Positions 35,843-44,896 of a stretch of DNA of 64,000 bases are shown here, piece by piece (position 1 is the first letter of the stretch; every line of letters begins with the position of its first letter). Under the pieces are notes generated by a model. The model had not been told where the DNA came from, searched no databases, and worked only from the letters and a program-made list of their open reading frames with translations. This DNA comes from Pedobacter antarcticus (GTDB taxonomy: Bacteria > Bacteroidota > Bacteroidia > Sphingobacteriales > Sphingobacteriaceae): contig NZ_FONS01000004.1 of the NCBI RefSeq assembly GCF_900112985.1, positions 124,001 through 188,000 on the forward strand. Reading direction: 5' to 3'. A program made the position numbers and the translations under genes.

Positions 35843-38800
35843 TTATCATCATTTGTTTCTTCAAGTTTACCGTCTTTATTTCTTTTTAGCCTGATCACCG
35901 GATTTTCCTGTGTGCCGGTAATACTTAGTGGAATTCCAAATAAACCAAAAGGTGGCAGACCCAGTCTTCCACTAATATTTAAATGACCGTCCAGACTTAT
36001 CTGACCTTCAAAACGTGGACGAAACCCGGCTATGCGCATTTTCGTACGCTCAATGGTCATAATATTGCGGTCTATGCGAGATTTGATCTGCACATCTTTA
36101 AGGTTTGGGTTTTTAAGACTATCCCTTTTTGTCTCTTTGCTCACTGCATTAATCATTTTAAATCCCATCAGACTTACCTTTTTTAAGGTAAGTACGCCTT
36201 CACCTTTAATCGATGGCAATACTGGGAACATATCTCCGTTCAGACGGCCTGATAACTGATAGTCCAGTCCGACAATACCTTTAACTGAAGAAGCCGAAGT
36301 GGCCATTTCCCGGAATAGTTTAATCTCCCGGTATGCTTTGGCAATATCAAAATCCTGTGCAGAAAGATGAAAATTGAAGTCGGCAGATTTAAGTGAAGTA
36401 CTGCGATAAGTTGCATCCATTTTTACCATTACATCAATCAGATCGAATCCAGTATCCTTTAGTGTAAGTGCGCCGTTATTCAGTTCCATCGTCCCCGTTG
36501 CATTTTGTATTTTAAGGCCGCTGTACACGACCTGTCCGGCACTGGCTTTGAATTGTATATTCAGATTCTCCGGAATCAGAATCACACCATTTGATCCTGA
36601 GGATGGCTTTACCGGATTTTGATCTGCATAAACCATAAATTCATCTGCATTTATTTTTTTACTTTTCAGAGTGAAGATACCCTTCAGGCTAGATTTCTCA
36701 TTTAATACATAACTCATGACATTCTCCAGGTATCCGTTAAGATTGAAATCTGAACTGCCATAAACGGCCTTAAATTCATCAAATTTCATCTGTTCATTGG
36801 TGAAAGAGAAATCTCCTCTTGAAATCCGGAATTCCTTTGGAAACAGATCAGACTGCAGATTTAATTGTTTAATCCGTATAGTTCCTGTATTGCTTAAGCG
36901 GGTAAATCTGCCGGCAGCTGCATCACTTTGCAAGCCTTTAAAGTGTACATTAGTAAAGATATTTCCTCTAACCTGATAGCCTTTTATAGCGAAGAACTGA
37001 TATATTTTTCCCAGATCAATATTACCTTTTGAGCTGAGATCATAACGGATGTTTTCAAAGTCACTGACAGCTGCTTTTAACATAAAAGGCTGTCCTGCCA
37101 TTAGGAAAGAAATGGGTTTGATAATTAGCTTACTATTACGGAACGTTCCATCTGTATTAGACAGTTGTGCATCGATCTGAATTGAAGTCAGCGCTTCAGG
37201 AAAATTCGTAGTTTTGATACTACCATTGTCCATTTTAAGTGTTGCCCTTGTTTTTGGAAATAGTTTTTTAGCGTGGTTATAAGGTCCCGTGCTGCTCAGG
37301 TCCAAGTTTAGCGTTCCCTGAAGTTCCAGATCTGTTAAGGGATAGACCTTAGCAATATCTGAAAGGTTCAGCAGCGCCTTTAAATTTATTTGTAAAGGAA
37401 GATCGGGGCGGGTTTTTATTTGAAAATCGCCTTTGATATAACTGCTCAGTGCTTCCAGAGTCAGGTCATTAACGCAAAGCATCGTGTTTTGATAAAGCCC
37501 ATCTGTATTTTTCCCGGTAATATTAAAACTGATTTTCTCGATTGCCGCAGGAAGAGCAGTGAATTTCAGATAACCGTTACTAAACCTGGAGCTGAGTGAA
37601 AACTTTGGGACGGTGGACCATACAGTATCAACTTTTCTAATACCGCTCCGCACCACTTTTTTACTGAACTTTCCGTCGGCTTTAAGATTCATAACTAATC
37701 TGCCTTTCAGATCCAGTCCTTCGATATTAAAAGCTTTGGACCATTTTTCCAGATCGATGTCGGTACGGGTATCTGTTTTCAAAACAGGTTCTTTTAATCC
37801 ATCCAGCTTAAAGACTGCAGCAACATAATCTTTACCCATATTAAAATAAAGGCTATCCATATCTATGAACAGACGGTCCATATTTAAATCCGGTAACCGT
37901 GTCTGCAAATTCAAGGACAGTTTGGTTACAGGGACAGGAACCTTTGGATTTTCTATGTATCCGTCACGTATTTTCAGGTTGAATGTCGCAGAAGGCATCT
38001 GCTGGGTTGCAGCGATATATTGTCCTGTAAGAGATGCCGAAATTTCTGCATAACCAGTAATTTTTGTACGGCTGAACTGTTCGGCCATAGCGGGAGGCAG
38101 GGCGGAAAATATATTAGCCAGATCTGTTTCTTTAGCCCTGGTTTTGAAATTCAAATCATAACCATCTTTCAGAAATGCGAATTTCCCGATAAAGCTTATA
38201 GGTAACGAGTTAATTATCAGATTGTTTTCGTTAAACTGGAGTTCCAGAGAATTCGTGTTGATTTTGGTGAGTAATTTAGCGTTAAGCTTCTTATGTAACA
38301 AATAAGGAACATGGTTGTAATAAATATCGATGTGATCAGCAGTAAGCTGGCTCTTCAGGTCAAAAATATCCTTGCTAAAATCACCTTTGCCCTGGTAATT
38401 TAGGTTTTGGGCCTTCAGTTCGAATGGAATCGACTCGTCTTTATAGCTAATCTCACTGTTCAGTAAATAAATAGCCTCTATTTTTAACGCTGTTCCTGAT
38501 GAGGTAGAATCTGAAGCGGCAGTATTTCCGGTTGGTTTGTAGATGTTATAATTTGCATTCCCTTTTTCATCAACCATGACATTAACTTTTGCATGATCGG
38601 CATAGATCTCGTCAATCCGTATCTGTTTCGACCATAACGAAGGGATATTCAGGCCAAAAGATAATCTCTTGGCTAACAGTAATTCTTGCTGTCTGAAGGG
38701 TGCAGATCCTTTTAAGGATACGCCGTTCAGGTTAATTGTAAGTGAGGGAAACTGTGTGAAAAATGAAATATTACTATTCTCAAATTTGATCTCACCGTCA

Positions 38801-38925
38801 ATCTGAGCGTTGATTATCCGGGTTACTTCCTGATCTATTTTTCCAGGAATGATTAAAGGTATACTAAGCAGAATTGCCAGGATTGAAAGAATGGTGATTA
38901 CCATTACTTTTACTATTTTTTTCAA
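35839..38925 (-). CDS. AsmA-family protein (large inner-membrane-anchored envelope protein)
   Basis: The 1028-residue protein has one N-terminal membrane helix (about 4-26) and then a long repetitive beta-rich region, with the AsmA N-terminal segment (ARRLSFGLNIPSLWSKQIRIDE type) and an AsmA_2-like C-terminal block near 800-1000 (SSVKGIVGLDYQLSGRLNGD, GEGVLTLKKVSLMGFKMINA). AsmA-like proteins are related to bridge-like lipid-transfer proteins that carry phospholipids between membranes; this is family knowledge. It is transcribed alone. Confidence 0.92.
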   Translation of the reverse strand: MKKIVKVMVITILSILAILLSIPLIIPGKIDQEVTRIINAQIDGEIKFENSNISFFTQFPSLTINLNGVSLKGSAPFRQQELLLAKRLSFGLNIPSLWSKQIRIDEIYADHAKVNVMVDEKGNANYNIYKPTGNTAASDSTSSGTALKIEAIYLLNSEISYKDESIPFELKAQNLNYQGKGDFSKDIFDLKSQLTADHIDIYYNHVPYLLHKKLNAKLLTKINTNSLELQFNENNLIINSLPISFIGKFAFLKDGYDLNFKTRAKETDLANIFSALPPAMAEQFSRTKITGYAEISASLTGQYIAATQQMPSATFNLKIRDGYIENPKVPVPVTKLSLNLQTRLPDLNMDRLFIDMDSLYFNMGKDYVAAVFKLDGLKEPVLKTDTRTDIDLEKWSKAFNIEGLDLKGRLVMNLKADGKFSKKVVRSGIRKVDTVWSTVPKFSLSSRFSNGYLKFTALPAAIEKISFNITGKNTDGLYQNTMLCVNDLTLEALSSYIKGDFQIKTRPDLPLQINLKALLNLSDIAKVYPLTDLELQGTLNLDLSSTGPYNHAKKLFPKTRATLKMDNGSIKTTNFPEALTSIQIDAQLSNTDGTFRNSKLIIKPISFLMAGQPFMLKAAVSDFENIRYDLSSKGNIDLGKIYQFFAIKGYQVRGNIFTNVHFKGLQSDAAAGRFTRLSNTGTIRIKQLNLQSDLFPKEFRISRGDFSFTNEQMKFDEFKAVYGSSDFNLNGYLENVMSYVLNEKSSLKGIFTLKSKKINADEFMVYADQNPVKPSSGSNGVILIPENLNIQFKASAGQVVYSGLKIQNATGTMELNNGALTLKDTGFDLIDVMVKMDATYRSTSLKSADFNFHLSAQDFDIAKAYREIKLFREMATSASSVKGIVGLDYQLSGRLNGDMFPVLPSIKGEGVLTLKKVSLMGFKMINAVSKETKRDSLKNPNLKDVQIKSRIDRNIMTIERTKMRIAGFRPRFEGQISLDGHLNISGRLGLPPFGLFGIPLSITGTQENPVIRLKRNKDGKLEETNDDN

Positions 38926-39285
38926 GAGCGCACCGGTTATAGATTGTAAAAATGCGAAGATAGCAGTTTTGATTTCAAGCCTGTGTGTTTTATCGCTATT
39001 AATTAATGGTTAAAATATCTTGCGTTGATGTTGTTTTGGTTAACTTAATGGTTTCTTCGTATTTTGTTCGGACTTCCTTCGTACTTCCTTCAATGTTCCT
39101 TCAATACTTACCGAACGAATATTGAAGGAACACTGAAGGTGATTTGAATTTTATTATACTAATACTATAATTATAATTAACTATTAGTATACTGTGAATG
39201 CCGGCCTTGCGGTGCCGGTCTGTTTGATTTAATTTTAAATTACCGTATATTCGTATAGTTCAATTATTTCAATATTAATTGGCTT
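38926..39285. other. 360-bp intergenic region with a long inverted repeat
   Basis: The region separates the divergent AsmA and GAF-kinase genes. Apart from the inverted repeat at 39087-39139 and repeated CTTCC motifs before it, I see no gene or RNA. Confidence 0.6.
39087..39139. repeat. Inverted repeat with 20-bp arms (CCTTCAATGTTCCTTCAATA type)
   Basis: The arm at 39087-39106 pairs with 39120-39139 with one mismatch (a G-U pair in RNA) around a 13-nt loop. The arms themselves are built from repeats of CCTTCAAT, and further ACTTCCTTC copies lie at 39072-39090. Confidence 0.8.
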
Positions 39286-40488
39286 ATGAACAAAAAATTG
39301 GAGGAAAAGCTGGATAGTAAACAAAAAGATATCGACGCAATAAATCAGATTCCTGTAATCAATCAGATTTTGGAAGTCATTTGCGGAACTACTGGTATGG
39401 GCTTCGCAGCAATTGCCAGGGTTACACCGGACAGCTGGACGACTTGCGCGGTAAGGGATGAAATTCTATTCGGTCTTAAGCCAGGCGATGAATTGCAGAT
39501 TGAAACGACCATCTGTAATGAAATTCAAATGTCAAGATTGCCGGTTGTCATTAATCATGTAGCTAATGATTTGCATTACGCAGATCACGCCACACCGAAA
39601 ATGTATGGTTTTCAAAGCTATATTTCCATACCTATTATCACAAAAGATGGCAGTTTCTTCGGTACATTGTGCTCACTGGATCCTGAGCCTGCAATTCTCG
39701 ATACGCCACAGGTTATGGGAATGTTTAAGTTATTCGCAGACCTGATTGCTTTTCACCTTCATGCATTACAGGAACTGACAATTACTGAAATAAGTCTGCA
39801 AGAAGCACAAAAAACTTCGGAGCTTCGCGATCAGTTTATAGCTATATTGGGACATGATCTCAGAAACCCGGTTGGTGCTATCAGAAACGGCGCCCAGCTA
39901 CTGTTACGGTCCGAACTAAAAGAGCGCGACCTTAAACTGGTGAATGTAATTAAGGATAGTTCTTACCGCATTACCGGACTTATTGAGAATGTACTCGATT
40001 TCGCCAGAGGCAGGCTTGGTGACGGAATTACACTGGATGCCACACGTAACGAAAAGATCAGAGAAGATCTTGATGAAGTTATCCGTGAACTGAATATGAT
40101 CTGGCCCGGCCGGAAGATTGAGACAATTTACGATCTGGACTATGCTGTTCACTGCGATGGCAAAAGAATCGCACAGCTATTTTCAAATCTGCTGGGAAAT
40201 GCGCTCACTTATAGTACCGCTGAGTCTGTAGTTACTGTAAAAGCATTTTCCGACCCTCAGAAATTTCATCTTGAAGTAATCAATACCGGAAATCAAATTC
40301 CCGATAGTAAGCTTGAGCGACTTTTTGAACCTTTTTCGCGTATTGAAACGGGCAAGAGTAAAGACGGACTTGGACTTGGACTCTATATATCTAAAGAGAT
40401 CGCCCATGCACATGGCGGGCACCTGCTTGTAGATTCCAACTCGGAATACACTTGTTTTAAGTTGATTATTCCCCAGCTTGCAGGCTGA
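39286..40488 (+). CDS. Cytoplasmic GAF-domain sensor histidine kinase
   Basis: The 400-residue protein has no membrane helix. Residues about 25-165 form a GAF sensor domain (IPVINQILEVICGTTGMGF, SYISIPIITKDGSFFGTLCS). The HisKA domain has the phospho-acceptor His190 in FIAILGHDLRNPVGAIRNG, and the ATPase has LFSNLLGNALTYS and GLGLGLYISKEIAHAHGG. Such soluble kinases sense small molecules or light via the GAF domain; the ligand is unknown. No response regulator gene is adjacent. Peroxide-defence genes follow on the same strand. Confidence 0.94.
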   Translation: MNKKLEEKLDSKQKDIDAINQIPVINQILEVICGTTGMGFAAIARVTPDSWTTCAVRDEILFGLKPGDELQIETTICNEIQMSRLPVVINHVANDLHYADHATPKMYGFQSYISIPIITKDGSFFGTLCSLDPEPAILDTPQVMGMFKLFADLIAFHLHALQELTITEISLQEAQKTSELRDQFIAILGHDLRNPVGAIRNGAQLLLRSELKERDLKLVNVIKDSSYRITGLIENVLDFARGRLGDGITLDATRNEKIREDLDEVIRELNMIWPGRKIETIYDLDYAVHCDGKRIAQLFSNLLGNALTYSTAESVVTVKAFSDPQKFHLEVINTGNQIPDSKLERLFEPFSRIETGKSKDGLGLGLYISKEIAHAHGGHLLVDSNSEYTCFKLIIPQLAG

Positions 40489-40563
40489 TTAATACACCGG
40501 CAAACTTTGCCCGTCCACGTTTGTTATTTTGTCAGATTTAACCATTTGATAGAATTCAATTTT

Positions 40564-41034
40564 ATGTTAGGACAAAACGAAAAAGCACCAGACTTCAGTT
40601 TGCAGTCATCCGATTTCAATCCGGTTTCCCTCAGTGACTTCAAGGGTCGGAAAAATGTTGTGCTGTTATTTTACCCGGCAGACTGGAGTCCTGTTTGCGG
40701 TGATGAGATAGCCGTATTTAGCGCAATGAAATCCATTTTTGATAAAGAAGATACTATTTTACTCGGAATTTCAGTAGACAGTATGTTTTGTCATAAAGCG
40801 TATACAGATGCGCATCAGGTGAAATTCCCCCTGCTTGCCGATTTTCATCCAAATGGTGCTGTTGCACAATCTTATGGGGTTTTTGATGAACAGACCGGGT
40901 ATTGTAAGAGAGCGTTGTTTCTGGTCGATAAACAGGGGTTAATTAACTGGTCCTACCTTTCTCCTGATGAAATTAACCCGGGCGCAGACGGAGTACTTGA
41001 GGCAATTGGAAAACTGAATAAATCTAATAGTTAA
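40564..41034 (+). CDS. Peroxiredoxin (AhpC/TSA, AhpE/BCP-like)
   Basis: With the ATG at 40564 the protein is 156 residues and begins MLGQNEKAPDFSLQSSD, the usual start of the family. The peroxidatic Cys45 sits in FYPADWSPVCGDE, which differs from the common Thr-Pro-x-x-Thr/Ser-Cys form only slightly. Other Cys residues (in MFCHK and YCKRA) could resolve the sulfenic acid. The protein is cytoplasmic and reduces peroxides. The DsbA-like gene follows after 17 bp and may be its redox partner or a co-regulated chaperone. Confidence 0.93.
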   Translation: MLGQNEKAPDFSLQSSDFNPVSLSDFKGRKNVVLLFYPADWSPVCGDEIAVFSAMKSIFDKEDTILLGISVDSMFCHKAYTDAHQVKFPLLADFHPNGAVAQSYGVFDEQTGYCKRALFLVDKQGLINWSYLSPDEINPGADGVLEAIGKLNKSNS

Positions 41035-41051
41035 TTTTTAAAACATAAATT

Positions 41052-41579
41052 ATGTCAACACAATTAAAACCTGAGATCAGCGAGCAGGACCATACCAGGG
41101 GTAATAAAAAAGCTCAGCTTGAAATTGTAGAATATGGAGATTTTCAATGTCCTGCATGTGGTGATGCTGAACCTCTTTTAGAAGAGATGCTGGATCAGTT
41201 TAACTCTGTATTAAGTCTAACATTTAGGAACTTTCCGTTGAAAGACGCTCATAAATTTGCATATGGTGCTGCATTGGCTGCTGAAGCAGCAGGAAAACAG
41301 GGGAAATATTGGGAAATGCATGATTTGCTTTTTTCCAATCAGGACAGTCTGAACGAAACACATCTGATAGGGCTGGCAGAAAGGATAGGATTGGATACCG
41401 AGGTTTTTGAGCGCGATTTAAGGAGTAAAGACGCAGTGGATAAGATTGAGGCCGATTTTGAGAGTGGCGCCAGGAGCGGAGTCAATGGGACGCCAACATT
41501 TTTCGTGAATGGAACCCGCTTTGATGGTGGGGCTGCAGATCTGTATCAAATTATCAAGGATAATGCTACTATGAATTGA
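41052..41579 (+). CDS. DsbA-like thioredoxin-fold protein, cytosolic
   Basis: The 175-residue protein has the thioredoxin-fold active site CPAC at Cys33-Cys36 (GDFQCPACGDAE), a helical insertion, and the cis-proline loop GVNGTPTFFVNG. This is the DsbA/DsbG-like (thioredoxin_4) architecture. There is no signal peptide, so unlike classical DsbA it should act in the cytoplasm, perhaps as a reductase. It is in a short operon with the peroxiredoxin gene. Confidence 0.93.
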   Translation: MSTQLKPEISEQDHTRGNKKAQLEIVEYGDFQCPACGDAEPLLEEMLDQFNSVLSLTFRNFPLKDAHKFAYGAALAAEAAGKQGKYWEMHDLLFSNQDSLNETHLIGLAERIGLDTEVFERDLRSKDAVDKIEADFESGARSGVNGTPTFFVNGTRFDGGAADLYQIIKDNATMN

Positions 41580-41662
41580 TTGAAATGATTGTTTCGTATT
41601 TCTTTAAAACCTGCAATAATTAGTCTAATTTTCAGGCACGAATTTGTAGTATAGCTTAAGAG

Positions 41663-42412
41663 ATGATACGTACCCTGATAATTGAAGATGAGACCGCCAT
41701 TATTAAAGAAATAAAATGGTTCCTAAGCCAGGAAACTGATATTGAAGTGGTCGGCTGTGCGTCCAGATTACCTATAGCGCTGGATATGATTACCAGCCTC
41801 CGTCCCGATCTGGTACTGATGGATATTCAGTTACCCGATGGCAACGCTTTTGACATTCTTAATCAGCTTGAAGATATTGATTTTCAGTTAATATTCTTGA
41901 CTGCATTTAACAATTTTGCGATTAAGGCTATCAAATACGGTGCGCTGGACTACCTCTTGAAACCAATGGACGAGGATGAACTTAAACTTGCACTGGAGAA
42001 GGTTAGGAGAAATATCGCGGCAAAGGATATTAGTCAGGATACTCAGGTTAAAATAGCTTTAAAGAGTCATTTACTTCCAGAAACGCCAGACAGCCATCTA
42101 GTCCTTCATACGATGGAATTTATTCAGATACTGCAGCTTAAAGAAATTATATACTGTAAAAGTGAAGGAAGCTATACAACGTTTTTTCTGACTAATGACA
42201 GAAAGTTAATGATTTCTAAACCCCTTAAATTTTATGATGAACTGTTGCCTGAGCAATTCTTTCTCAGACCCCATCAAAGCTTTTTAGTAAACTTCGCATT
42301 TATAGATAAATATCTTAAATCCGGATCGATTCTGTTGAAGAATCAGATGGAAATACCGGTTTCGATACGCCGAAAGGAATACGTTCTGCAAAGATTGATA
42401 AAGTTAAACTGA
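41663..42412 (+). CDS. LytTR-family response regulator
   Basis: The 249-residue protein has a receiver domain with phospho-acceptor Asp54 in LVLMDIQLPDG and the conserved Lys in DYLLKPMD (about 100-107), then a LytTR DNA-binding domain (EIIYCKSEGSYTTFFL, FLRPHQSFLVN). It overlaps the downstream kinase gene by one base (TGATG), so the two are translationally coupled. It likely controls nearby genes such as the permease at 44897; that is inference. Confidence 0.95.
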   Translation: MIRTLIIEDETAIIKEIKWFLSQETDIEVVGCASRLPIALDMITSLRPDLVLMDIQLPDGNAFDILNQLEDIDFQLIFLTAFNNFAIKAIKYGALDYLLKPMDEDELKLALEKVRRNIAAKDISQDTQVKIALKSHLLPETPDSHLVLHTMEFIQILQLKEIIYCKSEGSYTTFFLTNDRKLMISKPLKFYDELLPEQFFLRPHQSFLVNFAFIDKYLKSGSILLKNQMEIPVSIRRKEYVLQRLIKLN

Positions 42413-44367
42413 TGAAATGTAATTTCAGTATTTTTGTTATCGTTTTATTGTCAGCCGGATTGTTGTGCTGTAAGCAAAAGAAGGCCGTTCCGGCAAAAGA
42501 TGCAAATAGAATCGATGTACTCGCTAGGCTTAAAGCAGATGCTTTAAAATTTCAGGACGATAAACGCCCTATTGCCACACATTTAGCTTATTGGAGCGGT
42601 CTGCTCAAGCAACAGCCTTACTATCAGGATTCTGTAATGCAGTCTATGTTGCATTACTATATTGCCGGTGTATATTTTAGAATGGATGAGCAGGATTCGC
42701 TAGAACATCATATGCAGCAAGCCTGGTCGCTGATGGAAAATCAGCAGGGATTCGAATCCGAAAAAATTCTTTTATTTTCTGGGTTGGGGAATGTAGCTAT
42801 GGTCAGGCATTTGATTCAGCAGGAAAATTATTACTACCAACGGGCGGCTCGTTTATTAATAGCAGTAAATGGAGGAACTTTAAAGCCCAGACAACAGGTG
42901 CAGATTCTATTCGCAGCGGCACAATCTGCACAAAAACTCCGGCAATATGACACCGCGGTTGAAATGAATAGAAGGGCATTAAAAATTCTCCCTGGTTTAC
43001 CAGATGATTATTCTGCCTGGTTCAGAGCTTACAGTCAGATGGCTTCTTATTTTTACCAATCTGATGGCAATTCGGACTCATTATATCACTATATCCAAAA
43101 AATGGAGCAAGTTTACCATCATGCGCCGGATCACAATAAAGCAAGATTTCTGTATGATCGTAAAGCTTCCTATTTCGAGCATAAGGATATGATGGACTCT
43201 GCACTTTTATACAGTCAGTATAGAAGAAATATTGATCTTAAGGATGCAAAGACTAATGGCGACTTAAGTAAGGGCCGGCTTAGTGGGAATTTGTTCAATA
43301 GTTACGCAGATCTTTCTGCAATCCACCTTAAAGCACGTAATTTAGATAGCGCCGAATATTACCTCAAGCTTTGCGAGAAACTGATCAGCCGTTTTCCCGA
43401 TGGTCTAGATGAGAATAATCTTATTTTATATAGTCAAAATAAGGCCGGTTACCTGCTCGCAACAAATAATTTAAAAGCAGCCTCTGGATTACAGCAGAAA
43501 CTAGTCAGACAGTATCGCGAATTATACGAAAACGAGAATGCAAGAGCCCTTGCTGAAATGTCCGCACTTTATCAGCTACAGTCAAAAGACCAATCAATTT
43601 CGCGGTTAAATTTCAAAGTTGGGGAGACAAACACCAGCCTTCAACGGAATAGATTTTACCTGATCATCACTGGATTGACCGCATTACTGGGAATTACTTT
43701 TTTTATCCTCTTATATTTTATTCAACGGCAGCGGAAATTGAAAGCCGAAAATGAAAAAGCGATGCTCAACCAGCGCTTACTGCGAACGCAGATGGAACCC
43801 CATTTTATTTTCAATACACTGGCTGCTTTGCAAAGTCTGATTCGTTTTGACGAAAAAAGTAAAGCATTGAAATACCTGAGTCAGTTTAGTAAGTTATTAA
43901 GAAGTTCCCTCGAACTGTCCCGAGATGAGATGGCGCCGCTCGAGGAAGAAATAAGCACTTTGGAAAACTATCTCAGTCTACAGCAGATGAGGTTTGATTA
44001 TGCTTTCACTTATTGTATCACACTTGCTGAAGATCTGGATTCATCTGCATTGTATGTACCGCCTATGTTAATTCAACCTTTTGTTGAAAATGCTATTATT
44101 CATGGCGTCAGTTCCAGAAAGCAGGGAGGAGAGATAACCGTCAGATTTTCACTTCAAGGTAAGATGCTGGAAGTTCAGGTTACAGATAATGGAGCTGGAT
44201 TGTCTGTTAATCCTGAAGAAGGAAACTCGCCTCATCATTCCTTATCTACTCAGATCAGTCGGGAACGGCTGACACTGTTGTCCAGAGATAAAAATATGAA
44301 TGGGGGAATTGATATTAGTCATACCGCGCAAGGTACGGCAGTGCTGATTAGAATACCTGTATTTTAA
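42412..44367 (+). CDS. Sensor histidine kinase with TPR sensor region (YehU/LytS-type kinase core)
   Basis: The 651-residue protein begins with a signal sequence that ends in CC (LLSAGLLCCKQKK), a possible lipobox. The region to about residue 400 consists of TPR-like helical repeats, presumably periplasmic. One membrane helix lies at about 414-436, followed by a coiled-coil and the His_kinase domain with His464 in MEPHFIFNTLAALQSL. The ATPase part has PPMLIQPFVENAIIHG and DNGAGL. It pairs with the preceding LytTR regulator. Confidence 0.94.
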   Translation: MKCNFSIFVIVLLSAGLLCCKQKKAVPAKDANRIDVLARLKADALKFQDDKRPIATHLAYWSGLLKQQPYYQDSVMQSMLHYYIAGVYFRMDEQDSLEHHMQQAWSLMENQQGFESEKILLFSGLGNVAMVRHLIQQENYYYQRAARLLIAVNGGTLKPRQQVQILFAAAQSAQKLRQYDTAVEMNRRALKILPGLPDDYSAWFRAYSQMASYFYQSDGNSDSLYHYIQKMEQVYHHAPDHNKARFLYDRKASYFEHKDMMDSALLYSQYRRNIDLKDAKTNGDLSKGRLSGNLFNSYADLSAIHLKARNLDSAEYYLKLCEKLISRFPDGLDENNLILYSQNKAGYLLATNNLKAASGLQQKLVRQYRELYENENARALAEMSALYQLQSKDQSISRLNFKVGETNTSLQRNRFYLIITGLTALLGITFFILLYFIQRQRKLKAENEKAMLNQRLLRTQMEPHFIFNTLAALQSLIRFDEKSKALKYLSQFSKLLRSSLELSRDEMAPLEEEISTLENYLSLQQMRFDYAFTYCITLAEDLDSSALYVPPMLIQPFVENAIIHGVSSRKQGGEITVRFSLQGKMLEVQVTDNGAGLSVNPEEGNSPHHSLSTQISRERLTLLSRDKNMNGGIDISHTAQGTAVLIRIPVF

Positions 44368-44896
44368 AATTGAATTGGCATATACTAAACCAATCTTGTG
44401 AATTTATGGTCAAAAATCCTCCTCATTATCTGATAGAATCTGCAAAACGGCAGGTTGACCCTTAGAATAACCCGGTTCATGTAAATTATTTTATTAGATG
44501 GGCTTACCTTAATATGTTTGTTTCAATATCAAGTTAAAGACTATTTATTTTGTCACGGCTGGTTTGCTTGTTCAAAGAGCTTTCGCAGGTTTAAAATAGA
44601 ACCAACCTTTGATTTTTTGTAATCTGGTCAAAATGAGAGGGTATTTTAATTCTGCAATACGACATAATGATTTTACTTTGGTTTAATATTAATAAGGTGT
44701 GTTTGTGTTTGGAGGCTGTCTAATCAACAGCCTTCTCTTTTTTACGGATATTGGCTTTACCGGACCCAGCGTTCAGCCATGGACACCGATTGTTCAATAA
44801 TGAACATAAGGTTATCAAAATGGCGTTATTTGTTTCAAAGGCAGTGTTTTTTTTAATGGCACGCCATTGGTAAAGGGCGGTATAAACTAGAATGTT
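44368..44896. other. 529-bp intergenic region
   Basis: No convincing gene or RNA is visible. It contains a terminator-like hairpin at 44714-44743 and otherwise AT-rich sequence. The promoter of the permease-LanB transcript probably lies here but I cannot assign it. Confidence 0.5.
44714..44743 (+). terminator. Terminator-like hairpin upstream of the permease gene
   Basis: GGCTGT at 44714-44719 pairs with ACAGCC at 44727-44732, and a T-rich tail including six T (44738-44743) follows. It lies about 350 bp after the histidine kinase and 150 bp before the permease, so it could end the kinase transcript or attenuate the next one. Confidence 0.5.

Noticed and set aside
44711..44743. Insertion-sequence end (GGAGGCTGTCTAA resembles some IS termini)
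   Set aside because: No transposase, target duplication or matching second end was found; a hairpin terminator explains it better.
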